From an uncultured Pseudomonadota bacterium (GTDB taxonomy: Bacteria > Myxococcota_A > UBA796 > UBA2385): a stretch of DNA of 41,121 nt. Where the stretch lies: positions 1 to 41,121 of the forward strand of contig CAJWOS010000003.1 of NCBI GenBank assembly GCA_913044235.1. The letters run 5' to 3'. This document shows positions 16,743 to 23,705 of this stretch, piece by piece. The position numbers were made by a program, and so were the translations under genes. A model generated the notes under the pieces. The model had not been told where the DNA came from. It was given only the letters and a program-made list of their open reading frames with translations, and ran no database searches. Position 1 is the stretch's first letter, and every line of letters begins with the position of its first letter.

Positions 16743-18278
16743 ATGCACAGCCGACCAGCGCCGGCGGGCTTTCGTCGGGTGCTCTTCCTCTCCGCTTTCT
16801 TCATCGCCACCTGCGGCCTCGTGTACGAGCTGGTGGCGGGTGCGATGGCCTCGTACCTGCTCGGCGACTCTGTCACCTGGTTTTCCCTGGTCATCGGCAC
16901 GTACCTGAGCGCGATGGGCGTGGGCTCGTACCTGTCACGCTTTCTCGATCGGGGTCTGTTGGCTCGGTTCGTGGAAATCGAGGTGGCAGTGGCGCTCATC
17001 GGGGGACTCGAAGCGCCGATTCTGTTTGCCGGCTTCGTCTACAGTCCCGGCTTTAAGGCGCTGCTGTTCATTCAGGTGTTTGCCATCGGTACGCTCGTTG
17101 GGCTCGAGCTGCCCCTGCTGATTCGCATCCTGGAGCGGGAGACCTCCCTCAAGGAGCTCGTCGCCCGCGTGTTGTTCTTAGACTACATCGGCGCTCTGGC
17201 GGCCTCTTTGGCCTTCCCGCTGCTGCTCGTACCCAGACTCGGTCTCTTCCGAACCTCTTTGGCGCTGGGCCTACTCAATGCGGCGGTCGCCTTCGGCACC
17301 ACCTTTGTGTTCCGGGCTGCTGCGCCCGTGAAGCTTCGGCTGCGGTTGATGGCGGGTGGAGCGATGGCGGTGTTGACCGCTGGACTGTTCTTTGCTGGAA
17401 ACGCAGAAAAGCAGCTGCAGGCCACGCTGTTCGCTGACCCCGTGGTGTTCCGCGAAGTCTCTCCCTACCAGCGTCTCGCGGTGACCCATCGTGGTGGGGA
17501 TACCCGCCTGTTCATCAACGGAGCCCTGCAGTTCAGCACGGTCGATGAATACCGCTATCACGAGGCGCTCGTGCATCCAGCCATGGTGTCGGTCGACCGT
17601 CCGGCGCGGATTCTGGTGCTCGGCGGTGGAGACGGTCTCGCCGTGCGAGAGGTGCTGCGGCACGACACGGTCGAGTCTGTGGTTCTCGTAGATCTCGACC
17701 CTGCCATGACCCGGCTGTTTCGGGACCGGCCGGAGCTGTCGGTGCTCAATGAGTCGGCGCTCTCCGATCCACGGGTCGAGGTGGTCAACGCGGATGCCTT
17801 TACTTGGCTGGCCGGCGAGCGGGAAGAACGCGTGCCCTTCGACGTGGCCATCGTCGACTTTCCCGATCCCAACAACTACAGCCTCGGAAAGCTCTATACG
17901 GCCCGGTTCTACCGGATGCTGCTCGACAGCCTCGCACCCTACGGGGTCGCTGCGGTGCAGTCCACCTCGCCGATGTACTCACCGTCGGCATTTTGGTGCA
18001 TCACGCGCACGGTCCGCCACGCAGGGTTTGCTGTCAGGCCCTACCATGCCTACATCCCGAGCTTTGGGGAGTGGGGATTCGTGTTGGCCTCTCGACAGTC
18101 GGACGTGGCGTTTGCCACGCTGCCCACAGGGCTGCGGTTCCTGGACCAGCCCACCCTGGATGGCCTGTTCCACTTTCCGCCCGACATGCGGGTCGATGAC
18201 GGGCCGATCAACCGACTCGACAACCAGGCGCTGGTTCGGCTCTATGAAGAGGACTGGCGGGACATGCTGAAGCGATGA
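16743..18278 (+). CDS. speE: Membrane-embedded polyamine aminopropyltransferase (spermidine synthase-like)
   Basis: A 511-residue two-part enzyme. Residues about 10-225 form six to seven transmembrane helices (VLFLSAFFIATCGLVYELVA, FSLVIGTYLSAMGVGSYL, LLFIQVFAIGTLVGLELPLL and others). Residues about 235-500 form a spermidine-synthase domain: substrate signature NGALQFSTVDEYRYHEALV, the decarboxylated-SAM site GGGDG near 293, VDLDP, NADAF, and catalytic loop DFPDPNN. Canonical enzymes transfer an aminopropyl group from decarboxylated SAM to putrescine. All key acidic residues appear retained, so it is probably catalytic, but membrane anchoring suggests a different or envelope-facing acceptor (inference). 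No SAM decarboxylase gene is in the window. It lies 21 bp after the DUF350 gene, and its stop overlaps the next start (ATGA), so it is translationally coupled to the FAD oxidoreductase. Confidence 0.92.
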   Translation: MHSRPAPAGFRRVLFLSAFFIATCGLVYELVAGAMASYLLGDSVTWFSLVIGTYLSAMGVGSYLSRFLDRGLLARFVEIEVAVALIGGLEAPILFAGFVYSPGFKALLFIQVFAIGTLVGLELPLLIRILERETSLKELVARVLFLDYIGALAASLAFPLLLVPRLGLFRTSLALGLLNAAVAFGTTFVFRAAAPVKLRLRLMAGGAMAVLTAGLFFAGNAEKQLQATLFADPVVFREVSPYQRLAVTHRGGDTRLFINGALQFSTVDEYRYHEALVHPAMVSVDRPARILVLGGGDGLAVREVLRHDTVESVVLVDLDPAMTRLFRDRPELSVLNESALSDPRVEVVNADAFTWLAGEREERVPFDVAIVDFPDPNNYSLGKLYTARFYRMLLDSLAPYGVAAVQSTSPMYSPSAFWCITRTVRHAGFAVRPYHAYIPSFGEWGFVLASRQSDVAFATLPTGLRFLDQPTLDGLFHFPPDMRVDDGPINRLDNQALVRLYEEDWRDMLKR

Positions 18279-19915
18279 AGGTGCCGCGACGACGGTTTCT
18301 TGGGGGGGCTCTGTCGGGCGGTGTGATGGCCGGACTGGATGCGTCCTGCAGTCGACCGCCAGACCATACGCTCGAAGGGCAGATCCTGGGGCGGCACCGA
18401 GCGGAGCGGGGCCATCGACTGTGGGCCCCGGCTGGGGGCGGCTGGTCGGATCGCCCACCGAAGACGCGGGCGCAGGTGGTGGTGGTCGGGGGAGGGGTGG
18501 CCGGTCTGGGGGCTTGTTGGCGTCTTCTCAAGCGCGGGGTTCGCGACATTGTGCTGCTTGAGCTCGATGACCAACTGGGCGGTACCGCGCAAGCCGGCGT
18601 GTCCGACGTGACCGTGACGAAGGGGCAGCGCTACGCCCTCGGGGCGCACTATCTCACCCTCCCAAACGCGGAGAACGCACCCACTCGGGAACTCCTCGCT
18701 GAGCTCGGCGTGATCGAGGGCTTCGACCCGGCTTCTGGGCGGCCTCGGTATGCGCCGGGTCACCTCTGCCTCGCTCCGCAGGAGCGACTGCATGTGGCAG
18801 GCGAGTGGGTGGATGGCCTGTGGCCAGACAAGATTGCGAGTCGCGAAGACCGTGCCCAGAAGCGTGCGTGGGAAGCGCTGGTGGAGCACTGGACGGCAAA
18901 GGTGGGCTCCGATGGGCGGCCGGCGTTTTCGATTCCCGTGGCCTTTGCCTCACACGACCCGGCCATTCGCGCGCTCGCCGATCGATCATTCGCCGACTGG
19001 ATCGACGAGCAGGGCTTTTCGAGTCCACTCTTGCGGTGGCTTCTCGAATACGCCACACGCGACGACTACGGCACCTCACTCTCCGAGACCAGCGCCTGGG
19101 CCGGGCTGCACTATCACTGCGCCCGGCGTCCCGACCCCTTCGATGCACGGGATCTCGGCACCCATGTACTCACCTGGCCCGCGGGCAACGGCTGGCTGAT
19201 CGAGCGGCTGGAGGCCCTGGTCGAGGGAGCGGTTCGAGTGGAGCGCGGCAGCCTGGTTCGCGCTGTAGAGCCGGAAGAGGGCAGACTGCATGTGGAGCGA
19301 TTCGGAGACGGCAGTCAATACGAGATGCAGGCAGAGCAAATCATCCTGGCGGTACCGTCTGCGATTTCGAGTCGGCTGCTGTCGGAAGAGCGTGCGGTGC
19401 CCACGGCGGCGCCTTGGCGGGTGGCGGTGTTGCACTGCGACCGACCGTTGGAGAGTGTGGGAGCGACCCAGGCGTGGGACAATGTGCGCTACGGCACGCC
19501 CGACCTCGGCTACATCACCAATGCCCATCAGCAGGGTCGGTATGGGGGGCCGTCTGCCCTCACCTGGTATGAACCGCTCACTGGCGACTCGCCCGAGGGG
19601 CGTGCCGAGCTGCTCACTGCCAGCTGGGAGATGGAAGCCGACCGGGTGCTGTCGGCGCTCGCGCCTGCCCATCCCGACCTGCGGGCGCGGGTGCAACGGC
19701 TGGATGTCTGGCACTGGGGGCATGGCACCACCAGGCCCTCGGTGGGACTGCACTCTGGGGCGCTCTTGGCCGGTCTTGCAGAGCCTGTTGGACGGGTGCG
19801 TCGGGCGCACACCGATCTCTCGGGAATGAGCTTGTTCGAGGAAGCGCTCTGGCATGGAGTGCGGGTGGCCGACGAAGTGGCCGAGCTTCGGAATGCGTCA
19901 GCGGACGGAGGATGA
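18275..19915 (+). CDS. Tat-exported FAD-dependent amine-oxidase-like oxidoreductase
   Basis: A 546-residue protein with a twin-arginine signal (VPRRRFLGGALSGGVMAG) followed by LDASC, possibly a lipid-attachment Cys although Asp at -3 is atypical. The dinucleotide-binding motif VVVVGGGVAGLGACW at about 68-82 is followed by LLELDDQLGGTAQAG. The C-terminal FAD-contact segment is DLSGMSLFEEALWHGVRVAD, as in flavin monoamine/polyamine oxidases and related NAD(P)-binding Rossmann proteins. Tat export means it folds with FAD in the cytoplasm and acts outside the inner membrane. Coupling to an aminopropyltransferase gene suggests that it oxidises a polyamine or a polyamine-modified product (inference; substrate not deducible). 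It is the last gene of the tightly packed run and is followed by a 297-bp gap. Confidence 0.88.
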   Translation: MKVPRRRFLGGALSGGVMAGLDASCSRPPDHTLEGQILGRHRAERGHRLWAPAGGGWSDRPPKTRAQVVVVGGGVAGLGACWRLLKRGVRDIVLLELDDQLGGTAQAGVSDVTVTKGQRYALGAHYLTLPNAENAPTRELLAELGVIEGFDPASGRPRYAPGHLCLAPQERLHVAGEWVDGLWPDKIASREDRAQKRAWEALVEHWTAKVGSDGRPAFSIPVAFASHDPAIRALADRSFADWIDEQGFSSPLLRWLLEYATRDDYGTSLSETSAWAGLHYHCARRPDPFDARDLGTHVLTWPAGNGWLIERLEALVEGAVRVERGSLVRAVEPEEGRLHVERFGDGSQYEMQAEQIILAVPSAISSRLLSEERAVPTAAPWRVAVLHCDRPLESVGATQAWDNVRYGTPDLGYITNAHQQGRYGGPSALTWYEPLTGDSPEGRAELLTASWEMEADRVLSALAPAHPDLRARVQRLDVWHWGHGTTRPSVGLHSGALLAGLAEPVGRVRRAHTDLSGMSLFEEALWHGVRVADEVAELRNASADGG

Positions 19916-20212
19916 CCTCGTGGCTTCGGGGTCCGCAGAGGGAATGATGCTTCTGCACGTGCGAGCCATCCCGTTCTGCAGTGTGGGGTCACAAAACCCG
20001 GCGGGCGGTCCTGTTGTCGCCGAGCCCCTTCCGCAACGGCGTCGGGTTCTCGCTGTGTGCGCACGGTGTGGCGCACACGGCAGCGGGCTCTAGGTGGCTC
20101 GGGGCCGTGATGGTGGCAGTGTGTGGGTTTCGGGCCGGTTGTTCGACTGGGGGGCCTCTGCGCCCGAAAATCCATAGACTCACAGGCGTGCGACAGGGGG
20201 TAGGCTGGAGAG
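19916..20212 (+). other. Intergenic region with candidate promoter
   Basis: About 300 bp with no convincing coding frame. Its right end contains CAGGGGGTAGGCTGGA, whose TAGGCT at 20201-20206 resembles the element before the TPR-cyclophilin gene. If this is a real -10, transcription begins essentially at the next gene's first GTG. No T-tracted terminator was seen after the oxidoreductase gene. Confidence 0.4.
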
Positions 20213-21400
20213 GTGCTTCATCGGAAGTACGAGAGTCCCTGCGAGTCGTTGGTGCGCGTGAACACAGCCCCATCGTGTCTGTCCGAGTCCTCGGGTTCTC
20301 CCTGGCTGTTTTCGCGTCGTCTCGATGTGGGGTTGCTGGTGGTGCCTGCAGGATTGGCGGTGGGCATCGCAGTCCTTCTTCCGCCCGACCTGCAGCTTCC
20401 GCCAGGGGCGTGGCTGCTCGTGGTGCTCGGCATCGACGTGGCGCATGTCTACGGGTCGCTGTGGCGAACCTATGCGCATCCGGGCGAAGTCTTCCGTCGG
20501 CCGGGCCTGTACCTGGGGATGCCGCTCGGTGTCTGGCTGGGACTGGTGGGACTCGCGGCCGCCCTTCCCGGTTGGTTCTGGACGGTCATGGCCTATCTTG
20601 CGGTCTACCACTTCATTCGGCAGCAAGCAGGCATCGCCTCGCTGTATCGACTGCGCGAGGGGCTCTCGAATCGGTCGCGGGCGGCACGGGTAGAGCGCTG
20701 GGCACACTTTGCGCTCAGCGGCTGGCCGGTGTTGTGGTGGCATACCCATCTGCCACAACCGTTCACTTGGTTCACAGACTCCGACTTCATCCCAGGGCTG
20801 CCTCCGTGGGTGACATGGGCCCTTCTTCCGGTGGCGGTAGGGGTGGTGGGGCTGCACCTGTACTACAGGGCTCGGTCTGGTCGCTGGAGTCCGGGACGGG
20901 ATCTGTGGCTGTTGGTCACGGCGTTGGTGTGGGGGCTGGGCATCGTTGGGGTGCATGGAGACGCCGCCTTTTCCCTACCGAATGTGGTGCACCACGGAGT
21001 TCCCTACTTGGCGCTCGTGTGGTGGACCGGGAGACAGATGCAGCGCCGAGGGGTGCAGACCGCGCTGGGAGGCCTTCCCTTCACCCGTCGGGGGCTGGCT
21101 GTGTTCGGTGTGCCGCTATTGTTGATGGCCTTTGCCGAAGAATGGATGTGGGACCGGCTGCTGTGGTTTGACCATCCCACCTTGTTCGGTTCTTGGGGGA
21201 TTGAGCTCGGACCGGCCGCGACCGCGATGGTGCTCGGCACCTTGAGTGTTCCGCAGGTGGTGCACTACCTGCTCGACGGGCACATCTGGAAGATGGACGG
21301 GTCGAACCCGGGCCTTCGGGAGGCGTGGGCCGGGAGCGCGGGGGGCGGTGTGCGGGAGCGACTGCGTGGGGAAGCGATGGGACAGACGGAGCCGAAGTAG
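20213..21400 (+). CDS. Polytopic membrane protein with conserved-looking intramembrane histidines, unknown function
   Basis: Up to 395 residues; the start is uncertain (GTG 20213, or GTGs at about 20252/20258, giving a protein about 13-15 residues shorter). About eight hydrophobic helices are visible (VGLLVVPAGLAVGIAVLL, AWLLVVLGIDVAHVYG, WVTWALLPVAVGVVGLHLY and others). Histidines sit at helix ends in patterned contexts: DVAHVYGSLWRTYAH, VYHFIRQQAGIASLYR, NVVHHGVPYLALVWW, VPQVVHYLLDGHIWK. Such multi-His membrane proteins include di-iron hydroxylases/desaturases and Brp/Blh-type oxygenases, but I cannot assign a family. It is followed by a hairpin and then the hydrolase gene. Being co-directional with the polyamine cluster but behind its own putative promoter, its link to that cluster is only suggestive. 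Confidence 0.75.
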   Translation: MLHRKYESPCESLVRVNTAPSCLSESSGSPWLFSRRLDVGLLVVPAGLAVGIAVLLPPDLQLPPGAWLLVVLGIDVAHVYGSLWRTYAHPGEVFRRPGLYLGMPLGVWLGLVGLAAALPGWFWTVMAYLAVYHFIRQQAGIASLYRLREGLSNRSRAARVERWAHFALSGWPVLWWHTHLPQPFTWFTDSDFIPGLPPWVTWALLPVAVGVVGLHLYYRARSGRWSPGRDLWLLVTALVWGLGIVGVHGDAAFSLPNVVHHGVPYLALVWWTGRQMQRRGVQTALGGLPFTRRGLAVFGVPLLLMAFAEEWMWDRLLWFDHPTLFGSWGIELGPAATAMVLGTLSVPQVVHYLLDGHIWKMDGSNPGLREAWAGSAGGGVRERLRGEAMGQTEPK

Positions 21401-21408
21401 GTGGTGGA

Positions 21409-21434
21409 GAGCGGCGGGGATCTACGCGCCGCTC
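21409..21434 (+). terminator. Hairpin between the membrane protein and hydrolase genes
   Basis: An 8-bp perfect stem, GAGCGGCG / CGCCGCTC, with a 10-nt loop starts 8 bp after the membrane protein's stop. There is no T-tract, so it may be a factor-dependent terminator or processing site rather than a classic intrinsic one. Confidence 0.35.
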
Positions 21435-21503
21435 ACATCCGACCAGGCATCCGCGGTAGACTGCACGAGAACTGGTTGTGGAGTCGGCGGGTTGGCGACT
21501 TGG

Positions 21504-22382
21504 ATGGATACCGTCGACATGTTGCGGCTGCGCTCCTTGCGGCTGCTTGGCGCACGCAGTCGTCTGATCCAGACCAGCCTTGGAAGGCTCCACATCCTCG
21601 AGTGGCAGGGCACCGGACCGCGCCCGCCGATTGTGCTGATCCACGGCCTCGCATCCTGCGCGGTGGACTACGGGCCGCTGATGCGCTGGCTTCGACGGCG
21701 GCATTCCAAGCTCATCGCGCCGGACTTGCCGGGGCACGGCTATTCGAGCACGCCGAAGGTTCCGCTGACCGCAGACCGTATGACCACCGCCTTGCTGGAG
21801 ATGATGGATGCCGTGGTCGACGAACCGGTGATTGTGTTCGGCAACTCGCTCGGAGGCATCGCGGCGATTCGATATGCGCGCCTGCGGCCGGAGCACGTGC
21901 TGGCATTGATCCTGGCGTCGCCCGGAGGCGCTCCGATGGACTGGCCGGAGCTGCATACGCTCAAGCAGAGCTTCGACTTGTCTAGCGGGGATGCGGCGAT
22001 GGCCTTCACCCGAAGATTTCTGGGCGCGCCGCAAGCGGGGATGGCTTGGATGGCACGGGGGGTGCGGGTGCGCATGGGGCGGCCGGGTCCGAAGAGTCTC
22101 CTCGATAATGTCACGCCTGAGGTGTTGCTCCGCCCGAGCGAGGTGCGAGGCCTGCAGGCCCCCACACTGGTGATGTGGGGCGATCAAGACGAAGTGCTCC
22201 CCCGCACCAGTCGTCGCTTTTTCAGCACCAACCTGCCGCCGCATGGACGGTTTGAGGCGCTGCCCGGCTTTGGGCACTCTCCGTACCTCGACGACTTGAG
22301 CCACTTCGGCGACCGCATGCAGACTTTTGTGGACGGGGTGTTGAGGGCAGCGCCATCGCCCCGGACTGCCCATGGCGCCTGA
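21504..22382 (+). CDS. Alpha/beta hydrolase
   Basis: A 292-residue alpha/beta-hydrolase-fold enzyme. The oxyanion segment VLIHGLAS is followed by LIAPDLPGHGYS, the nucleophile elbow GNSLGG (Ser in IVFGNSLGGIAAIRYA), the acidic residue in VMWGDQDEVLP and the catalytic His in PGFGHSPYLDD, so the triad is complete. No signal peptide is seen; the substrate (ester, thioester or other) is unknown. Two in-frame ATGs (21504 and 21519) are possible starts, neither with a strong ribosome site. A TAGACT hexamer at 21457-21462 is a candidate -10. Its stop overlaps the start of the beta-lactamase-like gene by 11 bp, implying translational coupling of two hydrolases, perhaps acting sequentially on one lipid or ester. 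Confidence 0.9.
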   Translation: MDTVDMLRLRSLRLLGARSRLIQTSLGRLHILEWQGTGPRPPIVLIHGLASCAVDYGPLMRWLRRRHSKLIAPDLPGHGYSSTPKVPLTADRMTTALLEMMDAVVDEPVIVFGNSLGGIAAIRYARLRPEHVLALILASPGGAPMDWPELHTLKQSFDLSSGDAAMAFTRRFLGAPQAGMAWMARGVRVRMGRPGPKSLLDNVTPEVLLRPSEVRGLQAPTLVMWGDQDEVLPRTSRRFFSTNLPPHGRFEALPGFGHSPYLDDLSHFGDRMQTFVDGVLRAAPSPRTAHGA

Positions 22383-23568
22383 GTCTGCGCCGCGTGAGCT
22401 CTGGGCGAGGGGAGCGGAAGCACCCACCGAGCTGCCCGTCGATGACCTCTGGTCGGATGTCGTGCGCATCCATGCCATGGGCGAGCAGCCCGCCCAGGCT
22501 TTGTGCATTCGACACTGTGGCGAAGTGGTGCTCGATCGGGTTGTGGGAGCGGTGGATCCCGCAAAACCGCCGATCGGAGCCAACCGGGCCACCCCCGAGA
22601 CCCTCTTCAACCTGTTCAGTGCGTCGAAGATCCTCACGGCCGCGGTGGTGCAGGGCTTGGTGGAACGGGGTCGCCTCTCGCTCGACGAGCGGGTGGCCGA
22701 CACCCTCCCTGCGTTCGGACGCGGCATTCGGCAACACATTCGCCTCCATCACTTGTTGCACCACACGGCCGGCTGTCCAGACATGCCCTCCGATCTGGCG
22801 CCGGAGCAGGCGCTCTCCGACATCCCTGGCGTGGTGGCGCGACTCGCAGAAATGCCGCTGAAGACCGCACCGGGGACGGCCGTGGCCTACCATCCGATGT
22901 CGGCATGGGCGATCCTTTCAGAGGTGGTGCGCCACCGAACCGATCGAGACCTGCGCAGCCTTGCCCACGAACTCATCGAGGGGCCGATGGGGCTCGCCCA
23001 GTTCAACTATGGAGTCAGAGAGGTCGACCTGAAGCGCGTTGCCCTGCATGCCCCAGCTGGACTGCAGAACGTTCCAGTGATGGAAGGCATCTTTCGGCGC
23101 ACGGTGGGAGTGTCGTCGGCTGAAGCGATCCGCTTGAGCAACACACCGGCATTTCTTCAGGCCGTTCTCCCGAGCGCCAATGTGGTGGCCACTGCGCGAG
23201 ACACGTCGGCATTCCTTCAGATGCTCCTCGATGGAGGGCGCTGGCGCGGAACGCAGCTGCTCGCGGCTCCCACGGTGGCACGCATGCTCGAAGACGAGAC
23301 GCCCCGAGCCTTCGATGGCACCTTCGGGTTTCCCATGCGGTACGGCCTCGGACTCATGAAGGGCGGTCGCCGCTTCAGTCTCTTCGGTCCGCGAACGCGG
23401 CGGGCATTTGGACACCTGGGCTTCTCGAACGTTCTGGTCTACGCCGATCCCGACCGCCAGCTCGTGATGGTCCTGCTCAACACCGGCAAGCCTCTCCTGG
23501 CTTGGAGCATGGTGCCTTGGGCGGTCCTCGTGCAGAAGATTGCGCTTGTGGTTCCACGCGGGCGCTGA
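22372..23568 (+). CDS. Beta-lactamase-family serine hydrolase (class C / esterase type)
   Basis: A 398-residue penicillin-binding-protein-fold hydrolase (PF00144 type). The SxxK motif is SASK within NLFSASKILTAAVVQ (catalytic Ser and Lys). A Tyr-containing second motif, AYHPMSAW, replaces the usual YxN, and the third motif, HLGFSN, supplies the H/KxG element. LHHLLHHTAGCPD is the typical segment before the Tyr motif. Many members are esterases or D-aminopeptidases rather than antibiotic-degrading enzymes; lack of a signal peptide and the non-canonical YHP favour an esterase/transacylase role. It overlaps the upstream alpha/beta hydrolase by 11 bp. A GC-rich hairpin (about 23590-23609) follows. 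Confidence 0.9.
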   Translation: MAPESAPRELWARGAEAPTELPVDDLWSDVVRIHAMGEQPAQALCIRHCGEVVLDRVVGAVDPAKPPIGANRATPETLFNLFSASKILTAAVVQGLVERGRLSLDERVADTLPAFGRGIRQHIRLHHLLHHTAGCPDMPSDLAPEQALSDIPGVVARLAEMPLKTAPGTAVAYHPMSAWAILSEVVRHRTDRDLRSLAHELIEGPMGLAQFNYGVREVDLKRVALHAPAGLQNVPVMEGIFRRTVGVSSAEAIRLSNTPAFLQAVLPSANVVATARDTSAFLQMLLDGGRWRGTQLLAAPTVARMLEDETPRAFDGTFGFPMRYGLGLMKGGRRFSLFGPRTRRAFGHLGFSNVLVYADPDRQLVMVLLNTGKPLLAWSMVPWAVLVQKIALVVPRGR

Positions 23569-23589
23569 CCGCGGAAGCAACGCCGGGTG

Positions 23590-23609
23590 CCGCCGCGACC
23601 GGGCGGCGG
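23590..23609 (+). terminator. GC-rich hairpin after the serine hydrolase gene
   Basis: A perfect 7-bp stem, CCGCCGC / GCGGCGG, with a 6-nt loop begins 22 bp after the stop codon and before the ABC transporter gene. No T-run follows, so termination here would be weak or factor-dependent. Confidence 0.35.
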
Positions 23610-23705
23610 TCCCAGGCAGGAGTGGGCATCAGAACGCTATAGGTGACAGTGGTGGCCCCGATCTCTGGAGAGACCCGATAGAGGGCGGCGGAATCGGGAG
23701 CAGTC

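Noticed and set aside
19981..21171. Plus-strand frame of 396 codons overlapping the polytopic membrane protein
   Set aside because: The alternative frame has clear membrane helices and patterned histidines, while this one is Arg/Ala/Ser-rich noise.
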